Position numbers and translations under genes: made by a program. The notes under the pieces are model-generated. The model saw nothing but the letters and a program-made list of their open reading frames with translations, was not told the origin of the DNA and ran no database searches. A DNA stretch of 64,000 nucleotides. Source: an uncultured Slackia sp. (GTDB taxonomy: Bacteria; Actinomycetota; Coriobacteriia; Coriobacteriales; Eggerthellaceae). The stretch spans positions 40,141-104,140 of the forward strand of contig CAKUIK010000002.1 in the NCBI GenBank assembly GCA_934661005.1, read 5' to 3'. Below are positions 34,047-42,954 of the stretch, one piece after another (the first letter of the stretch is position 1; each line of letters starts with the position of its first letter).

Positions 34047-37000
34047 GACGGGCCTCCTTCGAATTGTCGTCGCATACCGCCTGGCTTGCGCTGCGACCAG
34101 CATGTGCGCTCACCACAAGCATCTGCAACCTGTTCTCGATGTTTGCGAAACTCACATCGGGGTCGTAATCGAGCGGCAGAATGTTCGCATGAGGGTAGCG
34201 TTCCTTGAGCTGTTTGACAATGCCACGCCCCACCACATGGTTGGGCAAGCACCCAAACGGCTGCAGAATCACGAATGAATTGCAGCCATGCTGCGCCTGA
34301 TGCAAAATCTCGGCGGCGATGAGCACGCCCTCGCCCGCATCGAAGGTGTGATGGATGATGGGGTCGCTTGCCTGCACGAGTTCGCCCATGCGGCACGGCG
34401 GCTCATAGAGCGGATGCGCCTTGCCAATGCGGTCGCATACGTCGTGCGCGTGCTCGAACAATGCATTCGCCACGCGGTTGAAGGCGACGTTCGCAGCCGG
34501 CCTCGTCACATGGAATTCACGCGACTGGGCGTCTTGATAGAAATAAGTTTTGCGAATCACATCGGTCATGCGCGCCTCGATGATCTCGAAGCCATTTCGC
34601 TCAAGATATGCCTCGATGTCGCGATTGGCGCCAGGGTGGAAGTTGAGCAGATACTCGCCCACGATAAGCACGGTCGGCCGCGGATTGCTCCGATCGTACT
34701 TCACGCCGTTCATAAGCGAAATCGCATGCTTGAAACCACGCTTCGCGCCCGATGCGCCATGGCGCTCGATGCCCTCCATAATCGCATCGATGCCCGCTTC
34801 AAATGCCGCGTCGGCACTTCCTGGTTCAAGCTCATAGGGACGAATGCGACGCAGAAGCGCCTCGAGCGCATCGATCATCGGCAGGCCCATGGCAATGCGA
34901 ATAGCGCTTGCGAGGCTCATGCGAAAACCGGGATGGATGTTATGCGCATCGACATCGTCGTTCGTGATGATGGGAACGCGCTCGTAACCCGCGTCGTCAA
35001 GCGCCTTGCGCAGCAGAGCCGCATAATGCGTAAGACGGCAATCGCCGATATATTTGCCCGTGCCAATAGCCACATCGGCATCGTCGTATTGCCCGCTTTC
35101 GAGCGCGGCAAGCGCCTCGCCAATCACCATTTGCGCAGGAAAGCATATATCGTTGTGCACGTATCGCTTGCCCAGCTCGATAGCGCGTTCACGTCCCAAA
35201 TCGAGCGGGACGGCACGTACGCCCTGCTTGCTGAATACCGAGCTCATAAGCCTGCAGAAAGCGTGCGAGGTATTCGGGACCAGAATGACTTTCTCGCGGC
35301 GATCAGCGCGCGTGAACTTTTGCGGATACGGGTCAGGCAGCTCATGCGGCGCCACGCGGACCGACGATCGCTCACGACGCGCGTCGACCGTTTCAATGAA
35401 CGACCGCACGCGAATGCGCAGCGGACCCGAGGCGTCGCTTTCGTCGACCTTCAATACGAGCGGCGTTTTCGTACCGCCCGGACGCTCCCGCATCAAGCGC
35501 GCGATTTCGTCGCTGAGGTAGGCATCGTGCCCGCATCCGAAGCTTACGAGCTGCACGTACTCCAAATTCTGGCTTTCGGCGGCAAGCACAGCGCTTGCAA
35601 GCATACGCGCGTGATAATTGTTTACCACGTCAATCAAGCTCGCCGACAAATCAACATCTTCAATATCGGGCACCGCATCGGGCGGCAAAACCGAAATGCC
35701 CAGCTTGCAGAACAGTTCGGGCAAACGATGGTTCACAAGCGGGTCGTTATGGTAGGGACGGCTTGCAAGCACCACCGCGTAGGTGCCCGCGTCTCGCGCC
35801 GCTTCAAGAGCGGCGCTACCCCGCTCGACGAGCTCGCGCTTGAAACTTTTCTGCGCATCGTCGGCCATACGAATCGCCTCGCGAGCCATGCTTTCGTCAA
35901 TGCCGAACGTCTCGCGCACATATGCGCAAAGCTGACGATCGCGATCGGCCGTCGAAAACCAATGGAACAACGGCGTGTCGAACGGCGCGTTCCACACACG
36001 CGCCGGATCGTCGCTGCTCTTTACCACCATGGGATAGCCCTTCACCACGGCGCACATCGATACGCTTGTTTCGGCACGATTCTCGGTTGGCACTGTAGTG
36101 ACAATCGGCATAAAAATGCGATCGACGCCCATGCGGGCGAGCTGGCGAACGTGGCCGTGCACAACCTTCGCGGGGAAGCATACCGTGTCAGACGTGACCG
36201 AAGGCAGACCGTCTTCGTACATGCGTCGCGTGCTCAGACTCGAAAGCTCCACGTCAAAGCCGAGCGCGCGCAAAAACGTCGTCCAAAACGGCGCGGTGTC
36301 CCACAGCGCCAGCACGCGCGGCAAACCCACGGTAACGTGGCGCTTTGAGCACAACGGCCGTACAGGCCATTCTTTGAACAGCAAGCACTGGCGCACCGCA
36401 AACACGTTCGCGGGGGCGGCAACCCTTTTGCACGCCGCGCCCGCGGCATGAGCAGCAGGCTCCGACGCGGACACTTCCCCGCGAGCGCACCGGTTGCCCG
36501 TTACAAACGCGCGCCCATCGGAAAACGACACCACCGTGCGCGCGCAATGATTCGCGCACATATCGCAAGGAACGTTCGCCTGTGTCGTGAAAGCGAAATC
36601 GTCAAGGGCATCAAGCCCAATAAAGGAGCTCTCATTTCCCGCGCCGCGATCGCGCGCGATAAGCGCGCAACCGATGGCACCCATGAGGCCCGGGTACGGC
36701 GCGCGCACCACATTGCGACCCACATACACCTCAAGCGCGCGCAACACGGCGTCGTTGGCGAACGTGCCACCCTGCACTACAATGCGCTCGCCGAGCGAAT
36801 CGAGGTTCGACACGCGAATAACCTTGGTGAATACGTTCTCGATGATCGATCGGCACAAACCAGCCATAATGTCGTCGGGAGTGCGCCCATTTTTCTGCTC
36901 GCTCACAATAGAGCTGTTCATGAACACGGTGCAGCGGCTGCCCAGGTGCGCAGGATGCGCGCTTCGGAATGCCGCTTTCGCGATATCGCGCGTTTGAATG

Positions 37001-38469
37001 CCAAGCGATTGCGCAAAGTTTTCCAAGAACGACCCGCAGCCACTCGAACACGCCTCATTCACCACGATGTCGCGCACGATGCCGTCTTCAACCCACATCG
37101 CTTTCATATCTTGGCCGCCGATATCGAGAATAAAGCTCGCGTCGAGAACGAACTCACGCGCAGCGCGCGCATGGGCAACGGTCTCTACCGTGTGGCAATC
37201 GGCGGAAAACGCGCTCGCAAACAGGTCTTCCCCATAGCCGGTCACACCCACGCCCGCGATAATGAGCTGGATGCCTGCCGAATTGTATCGATCGCGCAAC
37301 GCAATAAGGGCATCGCGAGCAATGGCGAGCGGATCGCCTTCATTGGACGCGTAAAAGCTGTCGATAACCTCGCCATCGTCGGCAACGAGGGCGAGCTTGG
37401 TCGTAGTGCTGCCCGAGTCGATGCCAAGCCATACGCGAACCTCGCCATTCGAATTGGAAAGCTCGCGCGCGCGAGCGACGCCGCCGCATTCCGCAAGCTC
37501 GCCATGGCGAGCTTTAAAATCGGCCGCCTCTTCTGCATTTTCGAACAACGGAGCATCGGTGGGCTGCGCCTCGAAAGAGCATTCGAGCCCAGAAAGCGCG
37601 ATACGGGCTTCTTCGATGCAAAGATGCGCGTCTTCGCCAGCGAACAAATCGGAAAGCGAGAGCGCGGCGCCTCGCGCAACCATGGTCTCGGGATGCTCGG
37701 GAACAAGCGCCTGTTCGTCGGAAAGGTTCAGACGCTCCTTGAAAACGTCAATAAGGCGTGGGTTGAATGTAAGTGGGCCGCCCATAAACACGATAGGCGC
37801 TCTCACATCGAGGCCCTGAGCCAAACCGCCGAGCGTCTGCTTGGCGATGGCATGAAACGTCGAAAGGGCCAAGTCGCACTTCGAAACGCCATTGTTCAAA
37901 AGCGGCTGGATATCAGTTTTCGCATACACGCCGCAGCGACCCGAGATGTCGTAGACGCGCGTTCCCGCCTCGGCATATTCATCGAACTGCTCGACGGCGA
38001 TATTCAAAACCTCGGCGACCTCGTCAATGAAGGCGCCCGTGCCGCCTGCACAGCTGCCATTCATGCGCATGTCGCCGACTTCCTGCGCGCCCGATTCGTC
38101 ATGACGGAAGAAAATCATCTTCGCGTCTTGCCCTCCAAGCTCAATGGCGCAATTCGCCCGAGGATAGAGCGCGCGAACAGCTACGGCGCTCGCCACAACC
38201 TCCTGAATGAAGGGCGCGCCGATGGCGCGGGCGACCTCTTCAGAACCCGACCCACACAAAGCGCAGCGAATATAAGCCTTGGGGAAGCGCGCGGAGATTT
38301 CGTCGAGCACACGCGCTGTCGTTTGAATTTGCTGGGCGCCATGACGGCGATACGTTTCGAAAAGCGTTTCGTTCGTATCGGCATCAAGGACGACGGCCTT
38401 CACGGTAGTCGATCCAATATCGATTCCGACATGAAGTTTCTGGCTTTGCGCCGCAGTTGTATCAATCAT
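34039..38469 (-). CDS. Giant 2-hydroxyacyl-CoA dehydratase activase-related protein
   Basis: 1476 residues. Two tandem ASKHA/BadF-HgdC ATPase domains are followed by an HgdB-like region. Domain 1 (about 12-265) has GIDIGSTTVKAVVLD and the cluster cysteines in NGSCAGGTGAF and SGRCGVYAKTD. Domain 2 (about 347-600) has GIDSGSTTTKLALV, EACSSGCGSF and GSRCTVFMNSS. A CDMCANHC...CARGE cysteine block (about 635-670) precedes DUF2229/HGD-D-like modules (VGLPRVLALWDTAPF; DTVCFPAKVVHGH). HgdC-type activases use ATP to push an electron into 2-hydroxyacyl-CoA dehydratases in amino-acid fermentation. No separate dehydratase subunits lie nearby, so the real partner is unclear. Confidence 0.88.
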   Translation of the reverse strand: MIDTTAAQSQKLHVGIDIGSTTVKAVVLDADTNETLFETYRRHGAQQIQTTARVLDEISARFPKAYIRCALCGSGSEEVARAIGAPFIQEVVASAVAVRALYPRANCAIELGGQDAKMIFFRHDESGAQEVGDMRMNGSCAGGTGAFIDEVAEVLNIAVEQFDEYAEAGTRVYDISGRCGVYAKTDIQPLLNNGVSKCDLALSTFHAIAKQTLGGLAQGLDVRAPIVFMGGPLTFNPRLIDVFKERLNLSDEQALVPEHPETMVARGAALSLSDLFAGEDAHLCIEEARIALSGLECSFEAQPTDAPLFENAEEAADFKARHGELAECGGVARARELSNSNGEVRVWLGIDSGSTTTKLALVADDGEVIDSFYASNEGDPLAIARDALIALRDRYNSAGIQLIIAGVGVTGYGEDLFASAFSADCHTVETVAHARAAREFVLDASFILDIGGQDMKAMWVEDGIVRDIVVNEACSSGCGSFLENFAQSLGIQTRDIAKAAFRSAHPAHLGSRCTVFMNSSIVSEQKNGRTPDDIMAGLCRSIIENVFTKVIRVSNLDSLGERIVVQGGTFANDAVLRALEVYVGRNVVRAPYPGLMGAIGCALIARDRGAGNESSFIGLDALDDFAFTTQANVPCDMCANHCARTVVSFSDGRAFVTGNRCARGEVSASEPAAHAAGAACKRVAAPANVFAVRQCLLFKEWPVRPLCSKRHVTVGLPRVLALWDTAPFWTTFLRALGFDVELSSLSTRRMYEDGLPSVTSDTVCFPAKVVHGHVRQLARMGVDRIFMPIVTTVPTENRAETSVSMCAVVKGYPMVVKSSDDPARVWNAPFDTPLFHWFSTADRDRQLCAYVRETFGIDESMAREAIRMADDAQKSFKRELVERGSAALEAARDAGTYAVVLASRPYHNDPLVNHRLPELFCKLGISVLPPDAVPDIEDVDLSASLIDVVNNYHARMLASAVLAAESQNLEYVQLVSFGCGHDAYLSDEIARLMRERPGGTKTPLVLKVDESDASGPLRIRVRSFIETVDARRERSSVRVAPHELPDPYPQKFTRADRREKVILVPNTSHAFCRLMSSVFSKQGVRAVPLDLGRERAIELGKRYVHNDICFPAQMVIGEALAALESGQYDDADVAIGTGKYIGDCRLTHYAALLRKALDDAGYERVPIITNDDVDAHNIHPGFRMSLASAIRIAMGLPMIDALEALLRRIRPYELEPGSADAAFEAGIDAIMEGIERHGASGAKRGFKHAISLMNGVKYDRSNPRPTVLIVGEYLLNFHPGANRDIEAYLERNGFEIIEARMTDVIRKTYFYQDAQSREFHVTRPAANVAFNRVANALFEHAHDVCDRIGKAHPLYEPPCRMGELVQASDPIIHHTFDAGEGVLIAAEILHQAQHGCNSFVILQPFGCLPNHVVGRGIVKQLKERYPHANILPLDYDPDVSFANIENRLQMLVVSAHAGRSASQAVCDDNSKEARRG

Positions 38470-38470
38470 G

Positions 38471-38562
38471 AAGCCCTTGCGATTCGTCTCATCAATAGTT
38501 AATTGAACAGTACGTTAAATAAAATACAACACGGTGTTCAATTAGAACGAACGCAAGGGCTT
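38471..38562. promoter_or_regulatory. Two nested inverted repeats upstream of the activase
   Basis: The inner pair is TAATTGAACA (38500-38509) and TGTTCAATTA (38535-38544), perfect 10-bp arms with 25 bases between. The outer pair is AAGCCCTTGCG (38471-38481) and CGCAAGGGCTT (38552-38562), perfect 11-bp arms. A further TCAAT-AGTTA-ATTGA palindrome lies at 38493-38507. The stretch is AT-rich against a GC-rich background and probably holds the activase promoter and a TetR operator. Confidence 0.6.
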
Positions 38563-38631
38563 ATTCTGCACGGTTTTTATACGGTACGTCGATTTTTATT
38601 CCAAAGAAGCAGCCGCTTTAAGGGCAAAGGG

Positions 38632-39849
38632 CTAGTCTTCCTTCGTCTTCTTGCCGAAATACGACTGAGGACAACGATAATCGTGCACCTCAAGCGCGTC
38701 CATGATTTGATCGGACCACTCGTCAAAAGGCAGCTCGGCCTCCGCGTCGTACACGTCGCGCAGCTTCGCGTGCGTCTCGGGCGCGCGCGGCATGAACAGC
38801 GTGCAGCAATCGGGGGCGTCTTGGCTCGAGATTTCAAACGTGCCGAGTTTTTTGGCGTCTTCAATGATCTCGAGTTTGTCGCAGCCGATGAGCGGACGGA
38901 AGATCTGCATCTTCACCGAATCGCTCGTCGCGGCAAGGTTATCGAGGGTCTGCGATGCAACCTGACCCAAGCTTTCGCCCGTGACCAGCGCCTTTGCGCC
39001 CTCACGACGCGCGATGCGCTCGGCAATGCGCATCATGAAGCGACGATAGATGACGATGCGCAGCGCCGGAGGCACGCGCATGGCAATTTCGCGCTGGTAG
39101 TCGCCGAACGGCACCACATACATGCGCGCCACGCCGCCAAACTCCTCCAGCACGCGGCAAATGTCATCGGACAAATACTCGGACGTCGAAGACGTTTGGG
39201 GACGGCCAGAGAAATGCACCGCGATGCACGTCGCGCCACGACGGGCCATGCGCCACATGGCAACAGGCGAATCGATGCCAGAAGAAAGCAAGCACACGAC
39301 CTTGCCGGCCGTGCCGATCGGCAAGCCGCCCACACCACGCATGGTCTGAGCGTACACATATGCCATACCCTGCACGACCTCGACATGCACCTCGATGTCG
39401 GCGCCCTTCATTTTCACCTTTTTATCGGGGAAAAGCCCGCACAGATGCTCGCCCACGATTTGGTTGATCTGCATGGAATCGATGGGGAAATCGGTGTGGT
39501 TCCTGCGGCCTACGACCTTCCATGTGCAGAAATCGCCCGCTTCGCCAAGCGCCTGATGCGCCGCCTCGCATATGTCGTCCATATTTCGCTCGCATGCGAA
39601 GCCGCAGCTCACGCGAGCAACGCCAGGGACGCGGGCGATAAGCTGCGCAGCCTTCGCCGGAGCATCGGCGCCTGCGGCCGCATCGTAGACCACAAGCACG
39701 CGGCCAGAAATGCGCGTGATTTCATGCACGGGCGCGTCTTCGAGCAGCACTTCCAAGTTACGCATAAGGCGCTTCTCGAAGGTTGCGCGGTTATGGCCCT
39801 TCAGGCCGAGCTCGTGATAATGCACGAGCGTAATTCGCTGAAAATGCAT
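38632..39849 (-). CDS. thiI: tRNA 4-thiouridine synthase ThiI
   Basis: 405 residues from ATG 39849 (MHFQRITLVHYHELGLKGHN). ThiI adenylates U8 of tRNA for s4U formation and serves thiamine synthesis. The NFLD/THUMP part (about 1-170), the PP-loop SSGIDSPVAMW (about 188-198) and the adenylation core (ALVTGESLGQVASQT) are complete. There is no C-terminal rhodanese domain, as in most Gram-positive ThiI. Sulfur would come from a separate cysteine desulfurase, not in this window. Confidence 0.96.
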   Translation of the reverse strand: MHFQRITLVHYHELGLKGHNRATFEKRLMRNLEVLLEDAPVHEITRISGRVLVVYDAAAGADAPAKAAQLIARVPGVARVSCGFACERNMDDICEAAHQALGEAGDFCTWKVVGRRNHTDFPIDSMQINQIVGEHLCGLFPDKKVKMKGADIEVHVEVVQGMAYVYAQTMRGVGGLPIGTAGKVVCLLSSGIDSPVAMWRMARRGATCIAVHFSGRPQTSSTSEYLSDDICRVLEEFGGVARMYVVPFGDYQREIAMRVPPALRIVIYRRFMMRIAERIARREGAKALVTGESLGQVASQTLDNLAATSDSVKMQIFRPLIGCDKLEIIEDAKKLGTFEISSQDAPDCCTLFMPRAPETHAKLRDVYDAEAELPFDEWSDQIMDALEVHDYRCPQSYFGKKTKED

Positions 39850-39908
39850 CAGGGTCACTTTCTCTTGTTTTTTGCCAAACCCGAAACGCGCTTACGCTCC
39901 GGGCAAAC

Positions 39909-39941
39909 GAAAGGCCCCCTTCAACGGAAGAGGGCCCTTTA
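39909..39941 (-). terminator. rho-independent terminator after mihF-gmk-rpoZ
   Basis: Minus-strand AAAGGGCCCTCTTCC...GGGGGCCTTTCG forms a long GC stem with A and T flanks, about 28 bp after the rpoZ stop. Confidence 0.85.
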
Positions 39942-39968
39942 CGCAGGTGCGCTTTCGCGCATGAACGC

Positions 39969-40229
39969 TTAGTGCTCTTTAATGTCGATCGTCTCGGGAT
40001 CGTAGGAAACCTCGCCGCGAGCGATTTCAGCGAACGCCATGGAAAGCGGCTTCACGTGATTCGCCTTAGCGATTTCGACGGCGCTGGAAAGCTGGATGGC
40101 GCGATCGCGCTGGCCACGCATCATATCGTTGATGTCGTGGGCGCGCTTGGACGCCAAGGCGCACAGCAGAAAACGGTCGTTGTCGGTTTCGTCGAGCAGG
40201 ACGTCGATTTCAGGGTCGATAATGCTCAT
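39969..40229 (-). CDS. rpoZ: DNA-directed RNA polymerase omega subunit
   Basis: 86 residues. Omega helps fold beta-prime and assemble RNA polymerase. The LLCALASKRAHDINDMMRGQ block is the typical omega core (the R-A-x-Q/D-I motif), preceded by an acidic N-terminus. The GAGGAATAGTAA site spans the gmk stop, and the gap to gmk is 3 bp. Confidence 0.93.
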   Translation of the reverse strand: MSIIDPEIDVLLDETDNDRFLLCALASKRAHDINDMMRGQRDRAIQLSSAVEIAKANHVKPLSMAFAEIARGEVSYDPETIDIKEH

Positions 40230-40232
40230 TTA

Positions 40233-40808
40233 CTATTCCTCGCACATCTTAGCTTGGCTCTCGATGTATGCAACCAGTTCGTTGGTGCATGTTTCGAGAT
40301 CATCGTTCACGAATTGCTTATCATACTCCATTTTACGCGAAAGCTCCACCTGCGCATTCTTCATGCGCACAGCAATGCTTTCTTCGGAGTCGGTGCCGCG
40401 GCCGCGAAGCCGGCTTTCGAGCACTTCGAGCGACGGAGGCTCGATGAACACGAGGTGGGCCTCGGGAATTTGCTCGCGAATCTGGAAGCCGCCCTGCACG
40501 TCAATTTCGAGGAGCACCTGGCCGCCTTTGGCCATATGCTCCTCGACGCGGGCGCGTGGCGTTCCGTAGCGATTCTCATGGACGCACGCCCATTCAAGCA
40601 AACCGCCCGTTTCAACCAGCTGGTCGAACTCGGCATCGTCGACGAAGAAATAATGCACTCCGTCGATTTCGCCCTCACGCGGAGAGCGCGTGGTGTCGGA
40701 AACCGACAGCCACGCATCGGGTACGCGCTCAAGAACCTTCTTGACCAACGTGCCCTTGCCCGCGCCAGACGGCCCGGACAAAACAAACAAGTTGCCCTTG
40801 CGCTGCAT
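40233..40808 (-). CDS. gmk: Guanylate kinase
   Basis: 191 residues. It phosphorylates GMP to GDP with ATP. The P-loop is LSGPSGAGKGTLV. The GMP-binding block reads TTRSPREGEIDGVHYFFV, and EWACVHENRYGTP and LLEIDVQGGFQI follow as expected. It lies 24 bp after mihF and 3 bp before rpoZ, a conserved actinobacterial order. Confidence 0.97.
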   Translation of the reverse strand: MQRKGNLFVLSGPSGAGKGTLVKKVLERVPDAWLSVSDTTRSPREGEIDGVHYFFVDDAEFDQLVETGGLLEWACVHENRYGTPRARVEEHMAKGGQVLLEIDVQGGFQIREQIPEAHLVFIEPPSLEVLESRLRGRGTDSEESIAVRMKNAQVELSRKMEYDKQFVNDDLETCTNELVAYIESQAKMCEE

Positions 40809-40832
40809 GCCACAGACCTTCTTCTAGTCGAA

Positions 40833-41141
40833 TTACGCGAGGCGCTCGAGCAGAGCAGCTTCCTGGCGCTCGCCAAGACCCTTCAGGCGACGGCTTTCGG
40901 CGATCTTGAGTTCACCCATAATTTTCTCGGCCTTGGCCATGCCATAACCGGGAAGCGTTTCAATGAGCGTGGAGACCTTCATGCGACCGACGATGGGATC
41001 GTCTTTCATAGCGAGAACGTCCTGCAGCGACAGCTTTCCATTTTTGAGGTCGTCACGAACCTGCGCACGCTTAATACGGGCAGCCTTAGCCTTTTCAAGC
41101 GCGGCCTGACGCTCTTCAGCACTCAATTGGGGGATAGCCAT
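40833..41141 (-). CDS. mihF: Actinobacterial integration host factor (mIHF)
   Basis: 102 residues. This nucleoid protein is specific to Actinobacteria and unrelated to enterobacterial IHF. The conserved segment KAKAARIKRAQVRDDLKNGK, then MKVSTLIETLPGYGMAKAEKIM with its helix-two-turn-helix DNA-binding motif, and RRLKGLGERQ are present. It heads mihF-gmk-rpoZ and has a good promoter (41193-41220). It is one of the best lineage markers in the window. Confidence 0.95.
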   Translation of the reverse strand: MAIPQLSAEERQAALEKAKAARIKRAQVRDDLKNGKLSLQDVLAMKDDPIVGRMKVSTLIETLPGYGMAKAEKIMGELKIAESRRLKGLGERQEAALLERLA

Positions 41142-41192
41142 ACGTTGTTCACTCCTTCAGTAAAAACCCGTCTTCGATGACGGCGATTCGGG

Positions 41193-41220
41193 ATAATAGC
41201 ATATCAAACCGCTAATTCAA
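41193..41220 (-). promoter_or_regulatory. mihF promoter (TTGAAT-16-TATTAT)
   Basis: Minus strand TTGAAT (41215-41220) and TATTAT (41193-41198), 16 bases apart, about 50 bases before the mihF ATG. The leader carries a small CCGTC-ATCGAA-GACGG hairpin. Confidence 0.65.
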
Positions 41221-41286
41221 GAATTCGGTTCTGCATTATTCGAATACTGCGCTTTTCTCTATGAAATGGCAACATATTAGGCTCTG

Positions 41287-41325
41287 ACCTGTGCATTTCG
41301 TGAATTAATCGCGAAATGCACAGGT
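41287..41325. terminator. 14-bp perfect hairpin after pyrF
   Basis: ACCTGTGCATTTCG (41287-41300) and its exact complement (41312-41325) enclose an 11-base loop, 11 bp after the pyrF stop. It has no U-run, so it may stop transcription poorly or protect the 3' end of the pyr mRNA. Confidence 0.55.
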
Positions 41326-41335
41326 ATGCGGAAGC

Positions 41336-42046
41336 TTAGAGCTCGGCGGCAATGGCCTCAAACGCGGCAACCGGGTCGGCAGCCTGAGTAATGGGGCGGC
41401 CCACAACGATATGCGACGCGCCCGCATCGAATGCGGCCTTCGGGGTTGCGACACGGCTCTGGTCGCCCAAATCGGCACCTGCGGGACGAACGCCCGGGGT
41501 AACGATGAGGGCATCGGGGCCAAGCAACTCGCGAAGCATCGCGGCTTCCTGCGGAGAAGCGACAACGCCCGAAAGGCCAGCCTCGGCTGCGCACGAGGCG
41601 AGCGTTTTCACCTGATCGGTGAGTTCGCGCGTGACGCCCGTGGCGGCGAGGGTTGCAGCATCCATGCTCGTAAGAACCGTGATTGCCAGCGTCGCGGTAT
41701 CGCAGCCGGCGTTGTCGACGGCGGCCTGCGCGGCTTCCATCATGGGAACGCCGCCCACGGCATGCATGGTGATCATATCGGCGCCCGCCTCAACAGCCGA
41801 CGCGGCGGCGCCCGCGACCTGGTGCGGAATATCGTGGCACTTCAGGTCAAGAAACACCTTATAACCCAGAAGCTTGAAGATTTCGACGATGGCAGGGCCT
41901 TCGGAGTAATACAGCGTCATGCCGATTTTGAGCCACTTGGCCTTGCCCTGCAATGCAACGGCAAGATCGAGCGCCTTGGCACGGGGGCAGTCGAGCGCGA
42001 CGATAACGCGGTCGGCGCGGGGAATGCTTTCAAATGCTGCTAACAT
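41336..42046 (-). CDS. pyrF: Orotidine 5'-phosphate decarboxylase
   Basis: 236 residues. It makes UMP from OMP. The TIM barrel catalytic motif LDLKCHDIPHQVAGAA carries the D-K-x-x-D set, and the N-terminal VIVALDCPRAKAL and C-terminal GVRPAG and VVGRPIT blocks bind substrate. It is the last gene of the pyr operon and overlaps pyrD by 7 bp. Confidence 0.97.
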   Translation of the reverse strand: MLAAFESIPRADRVIVALDCPRAKALDLAVALQGKAKWLKIGMTLYYSEGPAIVEIFKLLGYKVFLDLKCHDIPHQVAGAAASAVEAGADMITMHAVGGVPMMEAAQAAVDNAGCDTATLAITVLTSMDAATLAATGVTRELTDQVKTLASCAAEAGLSGVVASPQEAAMLRELLGPDALIVTPGVRPAGADLGDQSRVATPKAAFDAGASHIVVGRPITQAADPVAAFEAIAAEL

Positions 42047-42954
42047 TGCAGCCCTCCAATCAAATCGTTCACGTCTGCGACGCCTTGCTCTTCACAATAT
42101 GCCTCAATGCCGGCGATGACCTCGTCGACCGCATGGGGATTGGTGAAGTTCGCGGTGCCAACGGCCACGGCCGTGGCGCCGGCAAGCATGAATTCAACGG
42201 CATCGGTCGCGTTGGAAATTCCGCCCATGCCCAAAATGGGGACCTTCACCGCATTGTGGCACTGCCACACCATACGCAAGGCGACGGGCTTCACGGCCGG
42301 GCCGGAAAGGCCGCCCACCACGCGAGCGAGCACAGGCTTGCGCGTGCGGGCATCGATCGCCATGCCCAAAAGCGTGTTGATGAGCGAAATGGCGTCGGCG
42401 CCGGAAGCTTCGGCCGCCTTCGCGATTTCGGTGATATCGGTCACGTTCGGCGTGAGCTTCACGATCATGGGCTTGGTGGCAGCCTTACGGCATGCGGAAA
42501 CCACGCGCTCGACGCTGGGCACATGCGTGCCGAACGTAAGGCCGCCGGCATCGACATTCGGGCACGAGATGTTGATCTCGTAGGCATCGGCCTGGCCGTC
42601 TTCCTCGAGCGCCTCGACGACGGAAACGTATTCTTCCAGGCTATGGCCCGACACGTTCACAATCGCCGGCACGCCCTGGCTCTTAAGCCACGGCAAATCG
42701 ACTTCGCACAAGTGCTTCACGCCAGGGTTTTGCAAGCCAATGGAATTGAGCATGCCCGAAGGCGTTTCAGCGATGCGCGGCGAGTCGTTGCCCTCCCATC
42801 CATTGAGCGAAACGCCCTTGGTGGTAACCGCGCCCATTCCTGCAACGTTCACGAAGTCGGAATATTCACGACCGGCGGCAAACGTGCCGCTCGCATCGGT
42901 CACGGGGTTGGCCATAACGAGACCACCCAGGTTCACCTGCATATTCACGGCCAT
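42040..42954 (-). CDS. pyrD: Dihydroorotate dehydrogenase B, catalytic subunit
   Basis: 304 residues from ATG 42954 (TAATG overlap with the pyrK stop). Class 1B enzyme, FMN-bound, reduces NAD through the PyrK subunit. ASGTFAAGREY, NSIGLQNPG, the catalytic cysteine in NISCPNVDAGG and MGGISNATDAVEFMLAG are all in place. Coupled to pyrK and pyrF. Confidence 0.96.
   Translation of the reverse strand: MAVNMQVNLGGLVMANPVTDASGTFAAGREYSDFVNVAGMGAVTTKGVSLNGWEGNDSPRIAETPSGMLNSIGLQNPGVKHLCEVDLPWLKSQGVPAIVNVSGHSLEEYVSVVEALEEDGQADAYEINISCPNVDAGGLTFGTHVPSVERVVSACRKAATKPMIVKLTPNVTDITEIAKAAEASGADAISLINTLLGMAIDARTRKPVLARVVGGLSGPAVKPVALRMVWQCHNAVKVPILGMGGISNATDAVEFMLAGATAVAVGTANFTNPHAVDEVIAGIEAYCEEQGVADVNDLIGGLQC

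Noticed and set aside
34288..36348. Plus-strand open frame of 686 codons
   Set aside because: Same reason: antisense to the activase, no recognisable motif and no ribosome site.
36448..38502. Plus-strand open frame of 684 codons
   Set aside because: It lies opposite the activase gene; the translation is Arg/His/Ala-rich with no domain and is the codon-bias shadow of the real minus-strand gene.
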